From the NCBI GenBank assembly GCA_028818705.1, contig JAPPNJ010000028.1, positions 1-33,217 of the forward strand: a stretch of DNA of 33,217 nucleotides, read 5' to 3'. Source of the DNA: Candidatus Poribacteria bacterium. Lineage in GTDB: Bacteria > Poribacteria > WGA-4E > WGA-3G. Positions 24,639-32,514 of this stretch are shown in pieces. The notes beneath the pieces are model-generated. The model had not been told where the DNA came from and ran no database searches. It saw nothing but the letters and a program-made list of their open reading frames with translations. Both the position numbers and the translations under genes were made by a program. How positions within the stretch are numbered: the stretch's first letter is position 1; each line of letters begins with the position of its first letter.

Positions 24639-25832
24639 TCATGTCTTCCAGAAAGTCGATGCTTCAGTCGGTTGATACGCAATGTCTAAATGAAGAGTCT
24701 CCTGTTGTGTACCATCCGTAAAGAGGCTATCAACGCCTGCCGCAACGAGTCCTGTCGTCAATAAGGTGCGTTCAACCGGATAAGTTGCCTCGCCTGTCAA
24801 AAACATTTTCTCGATATTGTTAACCAGCGGTGAGAAGAAATTTGCCAACGTCGTCCGCGCGGGTGGCATCGGAAGATACATCTGTGTTGAAAGAATTTCG
24901 TTGTCCGATCCGATGTAAGCAGCGAAGTTGAAGTCCTGTACCAATCCGTTCATCAGGATCATTGTAGATCTCAATCCATCGTTGTGTTCATATTGATAGG
25001 CTATCGGGTCTTGAACGATCTCCTTCAATTCGTCAATATTTGGAAACGGATTGTTAAACCCAGGACGTGACGGCGTGAGCGTATGGCTCCGACAAAGCGC
25101 GGTTTCAAAGAGTTCACGAGACCAGCGTTCAGCGTGGTGTGCCTCCCAGAACGCCTCGTCGCGATATGCCTGTAAGAATTTCACACCGCTTTCACCACCG
25201 TCTCGTCGTTCTACCATACACTGCAAGGTTTCCAGGGCATGGAAATCGTAACTATCCACGCCGCCGTAACCAACACATACCGCTTCAGAGACCGATATCC
25301 CAAGCGGCATATCAATTGACGGAGTGCGCCACGTAACAGGAAGCGAAGATCCTGCCATAAATGCGAAGTCCATGTTTTGAGAGATGTCATACATCTCGCG
25401 CGCCCACTCCCAGTTCCATGAGAGGTGTTTGTCGTTAAATGCTGGGACACCGCGTCCGCTTTTTTCAAAAACCTCAGCCATCTGCTTGAAATGCTCGTAA
25501 CGCGGATAGAGGCGTTGTCCCTTTTCATTGGTCGCGTATTCGCCGTGTTCTCCGATAAGTAAAACACCGTCAACAGCCAATTCCTCACCGCCGAGGGTGA
25601 GTGCTTCCGCTATTGTCGGGTACCCTTTCACTGACGGGAAACGCGCTAACCGCTCACCGCTGAGGTCGTTGTCTGGGATCTGTTCGACATGGAGAGAGAC
25701 GAGGTCCATCGGTGGATAGTGGTGTCGGCTATTCCATCCGTAGCCTTCCAAGAATCGGTCGACGATGTGCTGCGCGTGCGAGTATTTGTGGTAAATCGTC
25801 GCAATCGCGGCGATTTTAGGTCGTTTTTCCAT
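24639..25832 (-). CDS. Conserved protein of unknown function, paralog 2
   Basis: This 397-residue protein is a clear paralog of the gene downstream, with the same order of conserved blocks (ATIYHKYSHAQH, LIGEHGEY, NEKGQ, YPRYEHFK, NDKHLSWNWEWA, AGSSLPVTWR, YHALETLQCMVERRDGGESGV, RWS). The C-terminus (YPVERTLLTTGLVAAGVDSL) also matches, so both are full length. The two genes are 140 nt apart and their leaders are homologous, so the duplication included the 5' region. No signal peptide. Function unknown. Confidence 0.82.
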   Translation of the reverse strand: MEKRPKIAAIATIYHKYSHAQHIVDRFLEGYGWNSRHHYPPMDLVSLHVEQIPDNDLSGERLARFPSVKGYPTIAEALTLGGEELAVDGVLLIGEHGEYATNEKGQRLYPRYEHFKQMAEVFEKSGRGVPAFNDKHLSWNWEWAREMYDISQNMDFAFMAGSSLPVTWRTPSIDMPLGISVSEAVCVGYGGVDSYDFHALETLQCMVERRDGGESGVKFLQAYRDEAFWEAHHAERWSRELFETALCRSHTLTPSRPGFNNPFPNIDELKEIVQDPIAYQYEHNDGLRSTMILMNGLVQDFNFAAYIGSDNEILSTQMYLPMPPARTTLANFFSPLVNNIEKMFLTGEATYPVERTLLTTGLVAAGVDSLFTDGTQQETLHLDIAYQPTEASTFWKT

Positions 25833-25917
25833 CTTTTAATTATTCCTTGCGGTTAGACAACGTGAGATTGGACTTTGACGCACCTTTCTTAAATCCGCTC
25901 TCCATTTCATTACGAGC
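25833..25917 (-). promoter_or_regulatory. Structured leader element, copy C
   Basis: On the minus strand: hairpin GCTC (25917-25914) / GAGC (25900-25897), then GCGG (25898-25895), ATTTAAGAAAGG, then AAAGTCCAATCTCACG, nearly identical to copy A before an unrelated gene. CCGC (25852-25849) and AAGGA (25848-25844) follow, 11 nt before the ATG at 25832. Confidence 0.6.
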
Positions 25918-25967
25918 TAAGGTTTTCTATCTTATGGATCTCTAAATTTCCTTACACAGGAGGACTC

Positions 25968-25993
25968 CACCCGTTATTGAAAAGGGACGGGTG
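25968..25993 (-). terminator. Weak hairpin after the small cysteine-rich gene
   Basis: CACCCGT and ACGGGTG form a 7-bp stem with a 12-nt loop, 21 nt downstream of the stop of the minus-strand gene at 26015-26506. It lacks a T-tract and may or may not terminate. Confidence 0.3.
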
Positions 25994-26014
25994 CTTCAGC
26001 AGACCTTAGAGCCC

Positions 26015-26506
26015 TTACGGCGACGGTATTGTGGAATCGACATTTAGCGGTTTCTCAATGAGCACAACCGGTGCTTGGCAACAGTCACAATTCCCTGGTG
26101 CAACAAAGCGGATGTAGCATGTATCGCAGTAGTAGTACAGCTCATGTACGACCCCGTCCTTGATAGACGAAAACCGGGTTATCTCCAGCAATTGCGTGTT
26201 AGGAAAGACGCGACCGTTAAAAATCAGATCTTTCTCATGCAGTTGTTCGTCAACGAAGATGGCTTCGGCTAACGATGTCCACAGGAGGGTGTAGTATTTG
26301 CCGTCCTCTGTTTTGACACCGTAAAGATGATCATGGGTTTTGAAGAGTTCCACATTGTAGTGGGTATGCATCTCTTCCGCTAAGCATACGATATTACCTC
26401 GGATCTTAACCTCTTCTGGTTTCAGTTTTTCTGTTGAAGGTGTGGCTCCGCTTATCAACAGTATTGCCACGATAAAGAGAGGGGATAACCGTCGAAAATT
26501 ACGCAT
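26015..26506 (-). CDS. Small secreted or membrane-anchored cysteine-rich protein
   Basis: This 163-residue protein has an N-terminal hydrophobic segment (LSPLFIVAILLISGA). A beta-rich body follows, ending in a probable metal-binding knuckle: C127-x2-C130 ... C140-x-C142-C143 (YYCDTCYIRF ... GNCDCCQAP). The body (KIRGNIVCLAEEM ... DLIFNGRVFPNTQLLEI) looks like a small OB-like or beta-barrel fold. ATG 26506 is preferred over GTG 26509 because AAGGAG lies 7 nt before it. It overlaps the end of the upstream PhyH gene by 8 nt, so the two are probably translated from one transcript. Function unknown. Confidence 0.72.
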   Translation of the reverse strand: MRNFRRLSPLFIVAILLISGATPSTEKLKPEEVKIRGNIVCLAEEMHTHYNVELFKTHDHLYGVKTEDGKYYTLLWTSLAEAIFVDEQLHEKDLIFNGRVFPNTQLLEITRFSSIKDGVVHELYYYCDTCYIRFVAPGNCDCCQAPVVLIEKPLNVDSTIPSP

Positions 26507-27383
26507 CACTTGTCTCCTTCTTTGCCCACCTATTTGGACCAGGACCGGGTTGATGCTCGTCGCGAATCCGCTTAAACGCTTCGGGTGTGGTCACAACATC
26601 TTCGGAATGCCTTCGGCTTCGCGCAAGGAAGCCTGCTTCCGGTTGATAACCGGTCGGTTTCGCTGCATCCTGATAGCGTGTATCAACACTCCACCTAACT
26701 TGATGGCTGACATTTGGAATAGAGCGGTGGGGTGTGAGATTGGTAAGTAAGAGGATACTACCGAACTTGACAGGAACGACCACTGGCTCGACTTTGGGTA
26801 ATGCATCATCCGGTATTTCAAGATAGAAACGTTCAGAGTGCCGATGTCGAAAAACGCCGTCCCGATGGGCGTGTGGGATGACCTCCAGACAGCCGTTCTC
26901 AACAGTCGCATCTATCAATGGAATCCAGATCGTAAGTTGTAACACCGAGTCGCATTTAGGTTCCATATAGCCTGCGTCTTGATGCCACGGAACAAGCGTC
27001 CGATCATGCTCAGGAAGTTTAGGGCGCACGCGATATGCTGGATGACACATAATCTCGGATCCAACGAGCGACTCGGCGATGTCAAGTAGTTTCGGATTGA
27101 CGAGAAGGTCAAAGAGTGCTGGACCTGTGTGTGCACCGCTGAACACCTTCTGAAATAGGGCAGGGGATTGCGCTGTAATCTTTGCCAAACGCGTGTCAAA
27201 CCCTTCTGTTTTGAATTCGGAGTCGATCTCACCTTCTGCATAAAGTTCTGCTGCTCCGGTATCAACAATTTCTTCAAACTCCGCAATGAGTGGATTTAGA
27301 TCACTTGGAGCAAGGGCATCTTCAAGTAACAGATAACCGTTTTCGTTAAAATCGTGAATTTGGGAATCAGTTAAGGTCTTCAT
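26499..27383 (-). CDS. Phytanoyl-CoA dioxygenase (PhyH) family protein, copy 3
   Basis: This 294-residue Fe(II)/2-oxoglutarate dioxygenase has H134-x-D136 (VPWHQDAGYM), distal H219 (NLTPHRSIPN) and R230 (VRWSVDTRY), all in place. The start KTLTDSQIHDFNENGYLLL is a typical PhyH N-terminus. It is longer than, and clearly diverged from, the tandem pair at 3403-5052. ATG 27383 is chosen because the family homology begins there; the longer frame from 27446 adds 21 unconserved residues. The ribosome-binding site is weak. Substrate unknown. Confidence 0.88.
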   Translation of the reverse strand: MKTLTDSQIHDFNENGYLLLEDALAPSDLNPLIAEFEEIVDTGAAELYAEGEIDSEFKTEGFDTRLAKITAQSPALFQKVFSGAHTGPALFDLLVNPKLLDIAESLVGSEIMCHPAYRVRPKLPEHDRTLVPWHQDAGYMEPKCDSVLQLTIWIPLIDATVENGCLEVIPHAHRDGVFRHRHSERFYLEIPDDALPKVEPVVVPVKFGSILLLTNLTPHRSIPNVSHQVRWSVDTRYQDAAKPTGYQPEAGFLARSRRHSEDVVTTPEAFKRIRDEHQPGPGPNRWAKKETSDA

Positions 27384-27508
27384 GTTGTGTCTTATACCAT
27401 TTCTGAGGATAGATGTTGCATCTGCGACTTTTCTCATGGAAAACAAGACTGCACAAACTAACAGTTTATGCTACAAGTCTTTTGAAAAGTGGTTCGTTAG
27501 AAATGATC

Positions 27509-27928
27509 TTATATTTGAACCAGTTCAATCAGAATACCGTCTGGATCCTTCGCACATGCAACACCTACGGCGTCGGGCGCGCTTATGGGTTCGGATAGGA
27601 ATTCGACACCATTCTGTTTTAGGTTTTCGAGGGTTTCCTGAATGTCGTTGACAAAAAAGGTAAGCCAGCGGACACCTGCCGAAAATTCGTCTGCGGGTGT
27701 CGGGGGTGGTGATTCAATATCCATCAGTTTTATGAGCGTGTTACCTGCCTTAAGACGGACCTGACGAAAACCAGTTGGCGCAAGTCCTACATCGCGCGCA
27801 AGCGCATCCGGTATTTCCAGTTCTAACACAATCTCAAGTCCCAACTTATTGTGATAGAAGTCCAGGGATTCGGCGAAATTGCTGCAGGTAATGGCGATGT
27901 CAATGGTAGGATGTGATAAGTTTAGCAC
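27509..27928 (-). CDS. Glyoxalase / VOC-family protein
   Basis: This 139-residue protein has the paired beta-alpha-beta-beta-beta units of the vicinal-oxygen-chelate fold. Unit 1 is HPTIDIAITCSNFAESLDFYHNKLGLEIV, in outline; unit 2 is GVRWLTFFVNDIQETLENLKQNGVEF ... KDPDGILIELVQI. H6 and the glutamate in IELVQ are placed as metal ligands. The substrate is unknown; glyoxalase, dioxygenase and resistance proteins share this fold. The start is a GTG with AGGAGG 10 nt upstream, and that site overlaps the end of the preceding gene, so the two are co-transcribed. Confidence 0.85.
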   Translation of the reverse strand: MLNLSHPTIDIAITCSNFAESLDFYHNKLGLEIVLELEIPDALARDVGLAPTGFRQVRLKAGNTLIKLMDIESPPPTPADEFSAGVRWLTFFVNDIQETLENLKQNGVEFLSEPISAPDAVGVACAKDPDGILIELVQI

Positions 27929-27934
27929 GTTCTA

Positions 27935-29764
27935 TTAACCTCCTGTGAGAACAAAAATTGCTTCTCGAAATTGACCGAGTGGACGAGCGTTATAGGTGAT
28001 GTCTACAGGCACAACAGTTCGTCCCGATCCTTCGCAGTGTTGTGGAATAGGGATAGAGAAATTGATGTGTCCATCTGTTTTCGGTGGAATTGTTGTTTCC
28101 GCTGGAGCAATCTCCACATCCCACGATGACGGGAGAATCGGTTGGGCAATCGCCGTGCGCGGCTCGGATGAATGGTTTGTTATCTCCACATGTAAATGTG
28201 CCACTTCACCCCGTCCTACTTCTTGTTCATAAGGGTAACAGCGGACCCAGTGTTCGTCCATACCGTAGTTCGCGTGGTCCCAAGGAAAGAGGGCAGTGTA
28301 GCATTTCTCGCGTTCGGCAAGTGTGTCCAACATACACTGGATTTCGGCATCGGTAAAATCGAACGCTGGATCAACGTGACAGTTAAAAATATGTGTTGGT
28401 CTGAGGCGCTGAATTAACCGTAGGCATTTTTCATAACCGACATCTTCACCAAGTAGATTTCGATTACCGGAGCAGTAGTCGTCAATTCCCGCCATTGTGA
28501 AGGAATCGCCAGCAAAGAACATCCGAACACCGCGGCCTTCAACAAGGAGTCCACCGTGATAATAGGTCTGTCCCGGGAAATGGAAGGCTGTCATCGCGAA
28601 TTCATTCCATTGCCAAGAATCGCCATCGCGGGTGATATGATCTACTCGCGTAACAGCGGGCGAAATACAAGGAAGTCGGAAACCGATCGGGTTTGTAATG
28701 ACTCGTGCGACAACCGAATCCGTTATCGTTTCACATGGAAAAGTTGTCTGAAATTCAGGGATAGCATCAACGTGGTCATCGTGGTAGTGCGTCACCCAAA
28801 ACTGCGTAACTTCTGAAATTTCATTATCCGTTTGCAACTGCTGGATCTGTTTGATGACGTGGGGCGAACCGCAATCCATCACAAACGCTTCACCTGTTTC
28901 GGAGATGATGAGCCACGTTGTACCGAAATGGTGTAAGAATTCAGGGGGTGGTTTGCCTTCTCGGATAGGCATGTGCCCTGGATGCCCCACAAACTCGGCG
29001 AAGATTTTCGGAAAGTAGTGCCGAAGCGCCGAGATTGCCACATATTTATCATAGCAGTGTGCCAACTGTTGTAGGAGTGAATCGATTGCCCCGTCTGGGT
29101 TGTTCATAACAACGCCGTGCGTGGGAATAAGTGCCGTTGGCGATGCTCGACGAACTTTCTCAAGACTCTTAGTTAGTTCGGCACGTGCGCCGAGAAATCC
29201 ATGATAGTCGCTGGTCTGTTCTCCCTTTTGTAAACTGTAGAGTTCCCACAGCATGCCTTCGTCATAGATAAGGTCCCCAGTGAAGGCGAAGCGTTCACCA
29301 TCAACATCAACAAGATAGGTAACGCTCTCATCGGTGTGTCCCGGCGTTTCAAGGCCCTCCAGTGATGCTGGACCCCACTTAATCTCTGCACCTTCGGTGT
29401 GGGTGTCGTCCACACGGATTGCATCAGCAAGCATGAGATTGTGCGGGTGGTAGTTGTAGAGGTGCCATCGGTATTGTGGGTCGTTCCAAAAGGTTTCGAC
29501 TTCGGCAAACCATGTTGCCTCTTTCGCTGGAACCCCAACACGGGCATTATTAGGTATTGAAAAACCTGCTGTGCTATCGCGATGGTGGTGGGTGAAGAGG
29601 ATTTGCTCAATGCTCGTGATACCTAATTCTGCGAGTGTGGTGTGGAGGTTAGTCCCACTCGGATCGATGAGAAGGGCGCGATTTCCGTCGCAGAGAATTC
29701 CCGTATTAACATGTCCATGATGGACATATAAGTGATGACTAAGTTGGGAAAAGCGGGTTTGCAT
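27935..29764 (-). CDS. Protein with two metallo-beta-lactamase domains and an Ig-like tail
   Basis: This 609-residue protein holds two MBL domains in tandem. The first has H59-x-H61-x-D63-S64 (THHHRDS, so the usual last His is Ser), H143 (TPGHTDES), D164 (TGDLIYD) and H216 (PTHG). The second has the canonical H326-x-H328-x-D330-H331 (THYHDDH), D in FAGDSF and H in FNCH, but Q where a His is expected (FPGQTYYHGG). A beta-sandwich tail (about 505-605) resembles NEW3/Ig-like domains. A hydrolase acting on an ester, lactone or thioester is likely; the substrate is unknown. No signal peptide. It lies directly upstream of the VOC gene. Confidence 0.85.
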   Translation of the reverse strand: MQTRFSQLSHHLYVHHGHVNTGILCDGNRALLIDPSGTNLHTTLAELGITSIEQILFTHHHRDSTAGFSIPNNARVGVPAKEATWFAEVETFWNDPQYRWHLYNYHPHNLMLADAIRVDDTHTEGAEIKWGPASLEGLETPGHTDESVTYLVDVDGERFAFTGDLIYDEGMLWELYSLQKGEQTSDYHGFLGARAELTKSLEKVRRASPTALIPTHGVVMNNPDGAIDSLLQQLAHCYDKYVAISALRHYFPKIFAEFVGHPGHMPIREGKPPPEFLHHFGTTWLIISETGEAFVMDCGSPHVIKQIQQLQTDNEISEVTQFWVTHYHDDHVDAIPEFQTTFPCETITDSVVARVITNPIGFRLPCISPAVTRVDHITRDGDSWQWNEFAMTAFHFPGQTYYHGGLLVEGRGVRMFFAGDSFTMAGIDDYCSGNRNLLGEDVGYEKCLRLIQRLRPTHIFNCHVDPAFDFTDAEIQCMLDTLAEREKCYTALFPWDHANYGMDEHWVRCYPYEQEVGRGEVAHLHVEITNHSSEPRTAIAQPILPSSWDVEIAPAETTIPPKTDGHINFSIPIPQHCEGSGRTVVPVDITYNARPLGQFREAIFVLTGG

Positions 29765-29794
29765 TGGGTATCCTCATTTACAGAGAACCAGATC

Positions 29795-30193
29795 TCATAC
29801 AAACACTGCAGGTGAGACCTGAAACGTCTTGGCTAAAGCGTGAATGTGTGTAACTGTCAAATCCCGTTCACCTTTAAGAATTTCTACGACAATATCCGGT
29901 GGACCGAGGGCTGGTAGATCTGGCGGTTCCAGTTGATGTTCTTCCATCAAGAACTCAAGCACTTCGATGCCACTACACTCAAGGATAGGATAGTGTTGCT
30001 CCTCGTAAGCGTGGACAACTGTTCCGAGTGTATCAAGGAGTTCATAGAGGGGATGTTGTTCGTCAGTACCGACTTCATCAATCAACGCGTTTAAGGTTGC
30101 AGTAGCTTTATCGTATTCGTTCTCATTACGAATTGAAAATAATGGTTGAACAACACGCCAGTGCGCTTGAATATCCTTTGCAATAACGCTCAT
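29795..30193 (-). CDS. higA: HigA-type antitoxin with HTH domain
   Basis: This 132-residue protein has a C-terminal helix-turn-helix (PPDIVVEILKGERDLTVTHIHALAKTFQVSPAVF), preceded by a helical region with EEQHYPI. This is the layout of HigA-like antitoxins that bind their HigB toxin and repress their own operon. I prefer the ATG at 30193: it overlaps the toxin stop as ATGA and has AAGGA 8 nt upstream. The ATG at 30202 has no spaced ribosome-binding site. Confidence 0.82.
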   Translation of the reverse strand: MSVIAKDIQAHWRVVQPLFSIRNENEYDKATATLNALIDEVGTDEQHPLYELLDTLGTVVHAYEEQHYPILECSGIEVLEFLMEEHQLEPPDLPALGPPDIVVEILKGERDLTVTHIHALAKTFQVSPAVFV

Positions 30194-30477
30194 GTTTTCC
30201 ATCCTTCTCTATCATATTCTTCGTGCGTCAATATATGACGAATGTAAACCTTTCCACGATTGAAATGGATAGCAGTAATCAGTCGATACTTGTTGCCACC
30301 AATATTAAAAACGGTTAAATCATCTACAAGATCTGCGCTTGGAAACACTGCGCGCAATTCGGTGGAATTTCCAAATGAACTCTTGGTGATGAGTTTGAAC
30401 CAACGCCTAAGTGGTGTTTGGCTATCAGGGTATCTTTCCCAAAATTCGCGTAGTGCTTTTTTGCTAATAACGTGCAT
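30190..30477 (-). CDS. higB: HigB-type mRNA interferase toxin
   Basis: This 95-residue protein matches the HigB toxin family along its length: MHVISKKALREFWERYPDSQTPLRRW, in outline, then NKYRLITAIHFNRGKVYIRHILTHEEYD. Members cleave mRNA on the ribosome and are held inactive by HigA. The toxin-before-antitoxin order and the 4-nt overlap are typical of higBA. It starts 12 nt after the stop of the sulfatase-fold gene, so it could also receive read-through. Confidence 0.88.
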   Translation of the reverse strand: MHVISKKALREFWERYPDSQTPLRRWFKLITKSSFGNSTELRAVFPSADLVDDLTVFNIGGNKYRLITAIHFNRGKVYIRHILTHEEYDREGWKT

Positions 30478-30489
30478 CCTGTTTAAAGA

Positions 30490-31878
30490 TTACGCCTCTG
30501 CGAACTGTGGTCTCCCGAGGGCATCTGTTCTACCTTGGCGTTGGTAGTGTGGTAGATGTCCATTCGCATCGACTAAAATCCGTTCTTTTGCGAGCGCAAT
30601 TCGGTCGGCACCTTGGTCAGCGATGTTCTGCTGACAGGCTACATCTGCTTCAAGGTCAAACAGCCGTACGTCTTCTTGGAAATCAACACTGGAGAAATAC
30701 CAACTCTTCGCGTCTTTATACCAGACGGAGTTGACATAGCGACACGTTAGGTACTCACGCGACGTGAAACCATTTTTACCCTCTACGAGTGGCAGCAGGC
30801 TCTGCCCCTGTATCTCGCCTGCGGGTTCAACTTGGCTTGCCGCCATCACGGTAGCGGGTACATCAAGCGTGTAGACGAATTCATCGCACGTTGTACCAGC
30901 GTTAACCCCTGATGGATGACTAACCATCATAGGAATGTCCATTGTGCCGGGGTACATGAAGTTGGCAGGTTTTCCTGTGGCTTTGTCTGGATTCTCCGCG
31001 AAGTTTGTACCGTGGTCTGCAAGGAAGATGATGAGTGTATTCTCGCGTAGCCCGAGACGATCGATGGTATCCACTAATTTTCCGAACCATGTGTCCACGA
31101 GTGTTACCAAGCCTGCATAGTTGGCTTTAACGCTCGGGAGTCGGTCCTCAAGTTCCTTATCGTTGAGTGAACCGTAAGGTAGGTTGAGGCAGATAGGTTC
31201 ACGATCTTCACGCTTCCCGTAGAGGTCATAGTAGTGGATGGGGGCTTCCCATGTTTCATGCGGTGTGAAACTATCTACGTAGAGATAGAACGGAGTATTC
31301 TTGTGATTATGTTCGACAAATTCTATTGCGGATCGGAATAACCTCGCGGCGTGCCACGTTTCCTCTGGACGTTCGGGTTGAACGTTTACAATATGGGCGC
31401 GGATACGTTCCTCATTCCCGCGATAGCGAGAGATTAAAGCTGGATCTGCATGCGCTGCGCCTCGGTACCTATCTTCGGCTTGACCGCGGACGAATTCCCA
31501 CTGTCGGAAGCCTCGCGTGAAATTCATGCCTGGCACGAAATAGTGTGGGACATCTGCGAAAAAACCGGTGTGATACCCGTTATGGACAAGTGATTCAGCA
31601 ATTGCCGGTTCATCAGAAGACATGGGTTGCCAACCGGGGGTGTAGACATTATCCCACGGTACGGGCGTATAAGTGCTGAACGGATAGGCACGTCTACCGG
31701 TATGTAGGGTGCGGCGTGTCGGAATCGTCGGTAGACATTCCGGATGCGCGTTCGTAAATCTGACACTCTGTTCGGCGAATCGTGCCAAATTCGGTGTATG
31801 AATCCAATCGTTGCCATAGGGGCTGAGATATGCTGTTCGCAGGGTGTCTGAAACAACAACGACTATATTCCAACTCAT
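30490..31878 (-). CDS. Sulfatase-fold hydrolase with threonine at the nucleophile position
   Basis: This 462-residue alkaline-phosphatase-superfamily protein has the N-terminal metal site SDTLRTAYLSPYG (D11), the active-site loop PECLPTIPTRRTLHTGRR (46-63) and the C-terminal metal pair DHG in IIFLADHGTNF. Aligned on P-x-R-x4-TG, the position that should be the formylglycine Cys/Ser of C-x-P-S-R is T51 (T-I-P-T-R). C48 is three residues too early. This suggests a Thr nucleophile as in nucleotide pyrophosphatase/phosphodiesterases, or a sulfatase subfamily of its own. No signal peptide, so cytoplasmic. GGAGG lies before the ATG. Confidence 0.85.
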   Translation of the reverse strand: MSWNIVVVVSDTLRTAYLSPYGNDWIHTPNLARFAEQSVRFTNAHPECLPTIPTRRTLHTGRRAYPFSTYTPVPWDNVYTPGWQPMSSDEPAIAESLVHNGYHTGFFADVPHYFVPGMNFTRGFRQWEFVRGQAEDRYRGAAHADPALISRYRGNEERIRAHIVNVQPERPEETWHAARLFRSAIEFVEHNHKNTPFYLYVDSFTPHETWEAPIHYYDLYGKREDREPICLNLPYGSLNDKELEDRLPSVKANYAGLVTLVDTWFGKLVDTIDRLGLRENTLIIFLADHGTNFAENPDKATGKPANFMYPGTMDIPMMVSHPSGVNAGTTCDEFVYTLDVPATVMAASQVEPAGEIQGQSLLPLVEGKNGFTSREYLTCRYVNSVWYKDAKSWYFSSVDFQEDVRLFDLEADVACQQNIADQGADRIALAKERILVDANGHLPHYQRQGRTDALGRPQFAEA

Positions 31879-31919
31879 CTATCTAACCTCCAGGGTTTTT
31901 TAATTATTAAGTTTTCGCT

Positions 31920-31945
31920 CTGCCCTCCGTTATGCTTACGGGCAG
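31920..31945 (-). promoter_or_regulatory. Leader-type hairpin upstream of the sulfatase-fold gene
   Basis: On the minus strand, CTGCCC (31945-31940) / GGGCAG (31925-31920) forms a 6-bp stem around GTAAGCATAACGGA. It resembles the copy B/C hairpins (GCCC-GTAATGTAATGGA-GGGC), but the downstream GCGG...CCGC part is missing. Confidence 0.35.
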
Positions 31946-31993
31946 GTTTCCGGTGAAGTCGTAACGGCATTGAGAACTTGTACCAAAAACTGA

Positions 31994-32067
31994 GCCTGCA
32001 ACAACGGCGCAGACGACTCGAACACGAAAACCGTTAAATTCACAGACGCTATGACTTATCCGCAAGG
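31994..32067 (+). repeat. Degenerate orphan copy of the leader element
   Basis: GCCTGC (31994-31999), the conserved loop AACAACGGC and GCAGAC (one C-A mismatch) match copy A. GACGCT and CCGCAAGG (32060-32067) follow at about the same distance as CACGCT and CCGCAAGGA in copy A. No start codon follows; the end runs into the 3' end of the convergent Dabb gene. It is a stranded copy. Confidence 0.5.
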
Positions 32068-32071
32068 TAAA

Positions 32072-32374
32072 TTAGAAAACGGAATAATCGAAGACAAGGA
32101 CATCTTCAACGAGCGGACGAATATGCTCGCTTGCTATCTGACGATGAAAGGGGTGGGGCAAATAGGCATCGCGCGCCGCTTCGTCTGTAAAACGGACGAT
32201 AAAACCATACGCATACCCTTGACTTTTCCCTTCAGGGCTGTTGTTAGTACCAGCGGTTATGGATTCAATGCCCGAAATTTCGTCGGTCATGCCCAAAAGC
32301 GCATCGGACAAGGTTTCCAATTGTGCTGCGGTGACCTCCGATTTTAACTTGAGTAGGACGATATGTTCAACCAT
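32072..32374 (-). CDS. Dabb (stress-responsive A/B barrel) domain protein
   Basis: This 100-residue protein is a complete dimeric alpha/beta-barrel domain: MVEHIVLLKLKSEVTAAQ, FIVRFTDEAARDAYLPHPFH and EDVLVFDYSVF are the usual landmarks. Bacterial members are small and often sit near catabolic enzymes; the activity is unknown. AAAGGAAA lies about 5 nt before the ATG. It probably belongs to the minus-strand group with the sulfatase-fold gene, but a spacer of 193 nt separates them. Confidence 0.88.
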   Translation of the reverse strand: MVEHIVLLKLKSEVTAAQLETLSDALLGMTDEISGIESITAGTNNSPEGKSQGYAYGFIVRFTDEAARDAYLPHPFHRQIASEHIRPLVEDVLVFDYSVF

Positions 32375-32406
32375 AGGATTTCCTTTTTCTGTAACGAAAG
32401 TTTATA

Positions 32407-32436
32407 TTGGTAAATCAGGAAAAATTGTTGTATAAT
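32407..32436 (+). promoter_or_regulatory. Promoter of the secreted protein gene
   Basis: TTGGTA (32407-32412, 4 of 6) and a perfect TATAAT (32431-32436) are 18 nt apart. They give a leader of about 70 nt to the ATG at 32515, and show that the longer frame opening at 32407 begins upstream of transcription. Confidence 0.55.
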
Positions 32437-32514
32437 CATAAGTATGACATAAACGTTGTTTTTTTTCAAGTTTTCCACAGGACCCGTAAACGAAATTACA
32501 AAGGAGTATCACAA

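Noticed and set aside
32051..32347. 98-residue plus-strand open frame after the orphan leader copy
   Set aside because: It is antisense to the well-supported Dabb gene, and the leader copy has no correctly spaced start.
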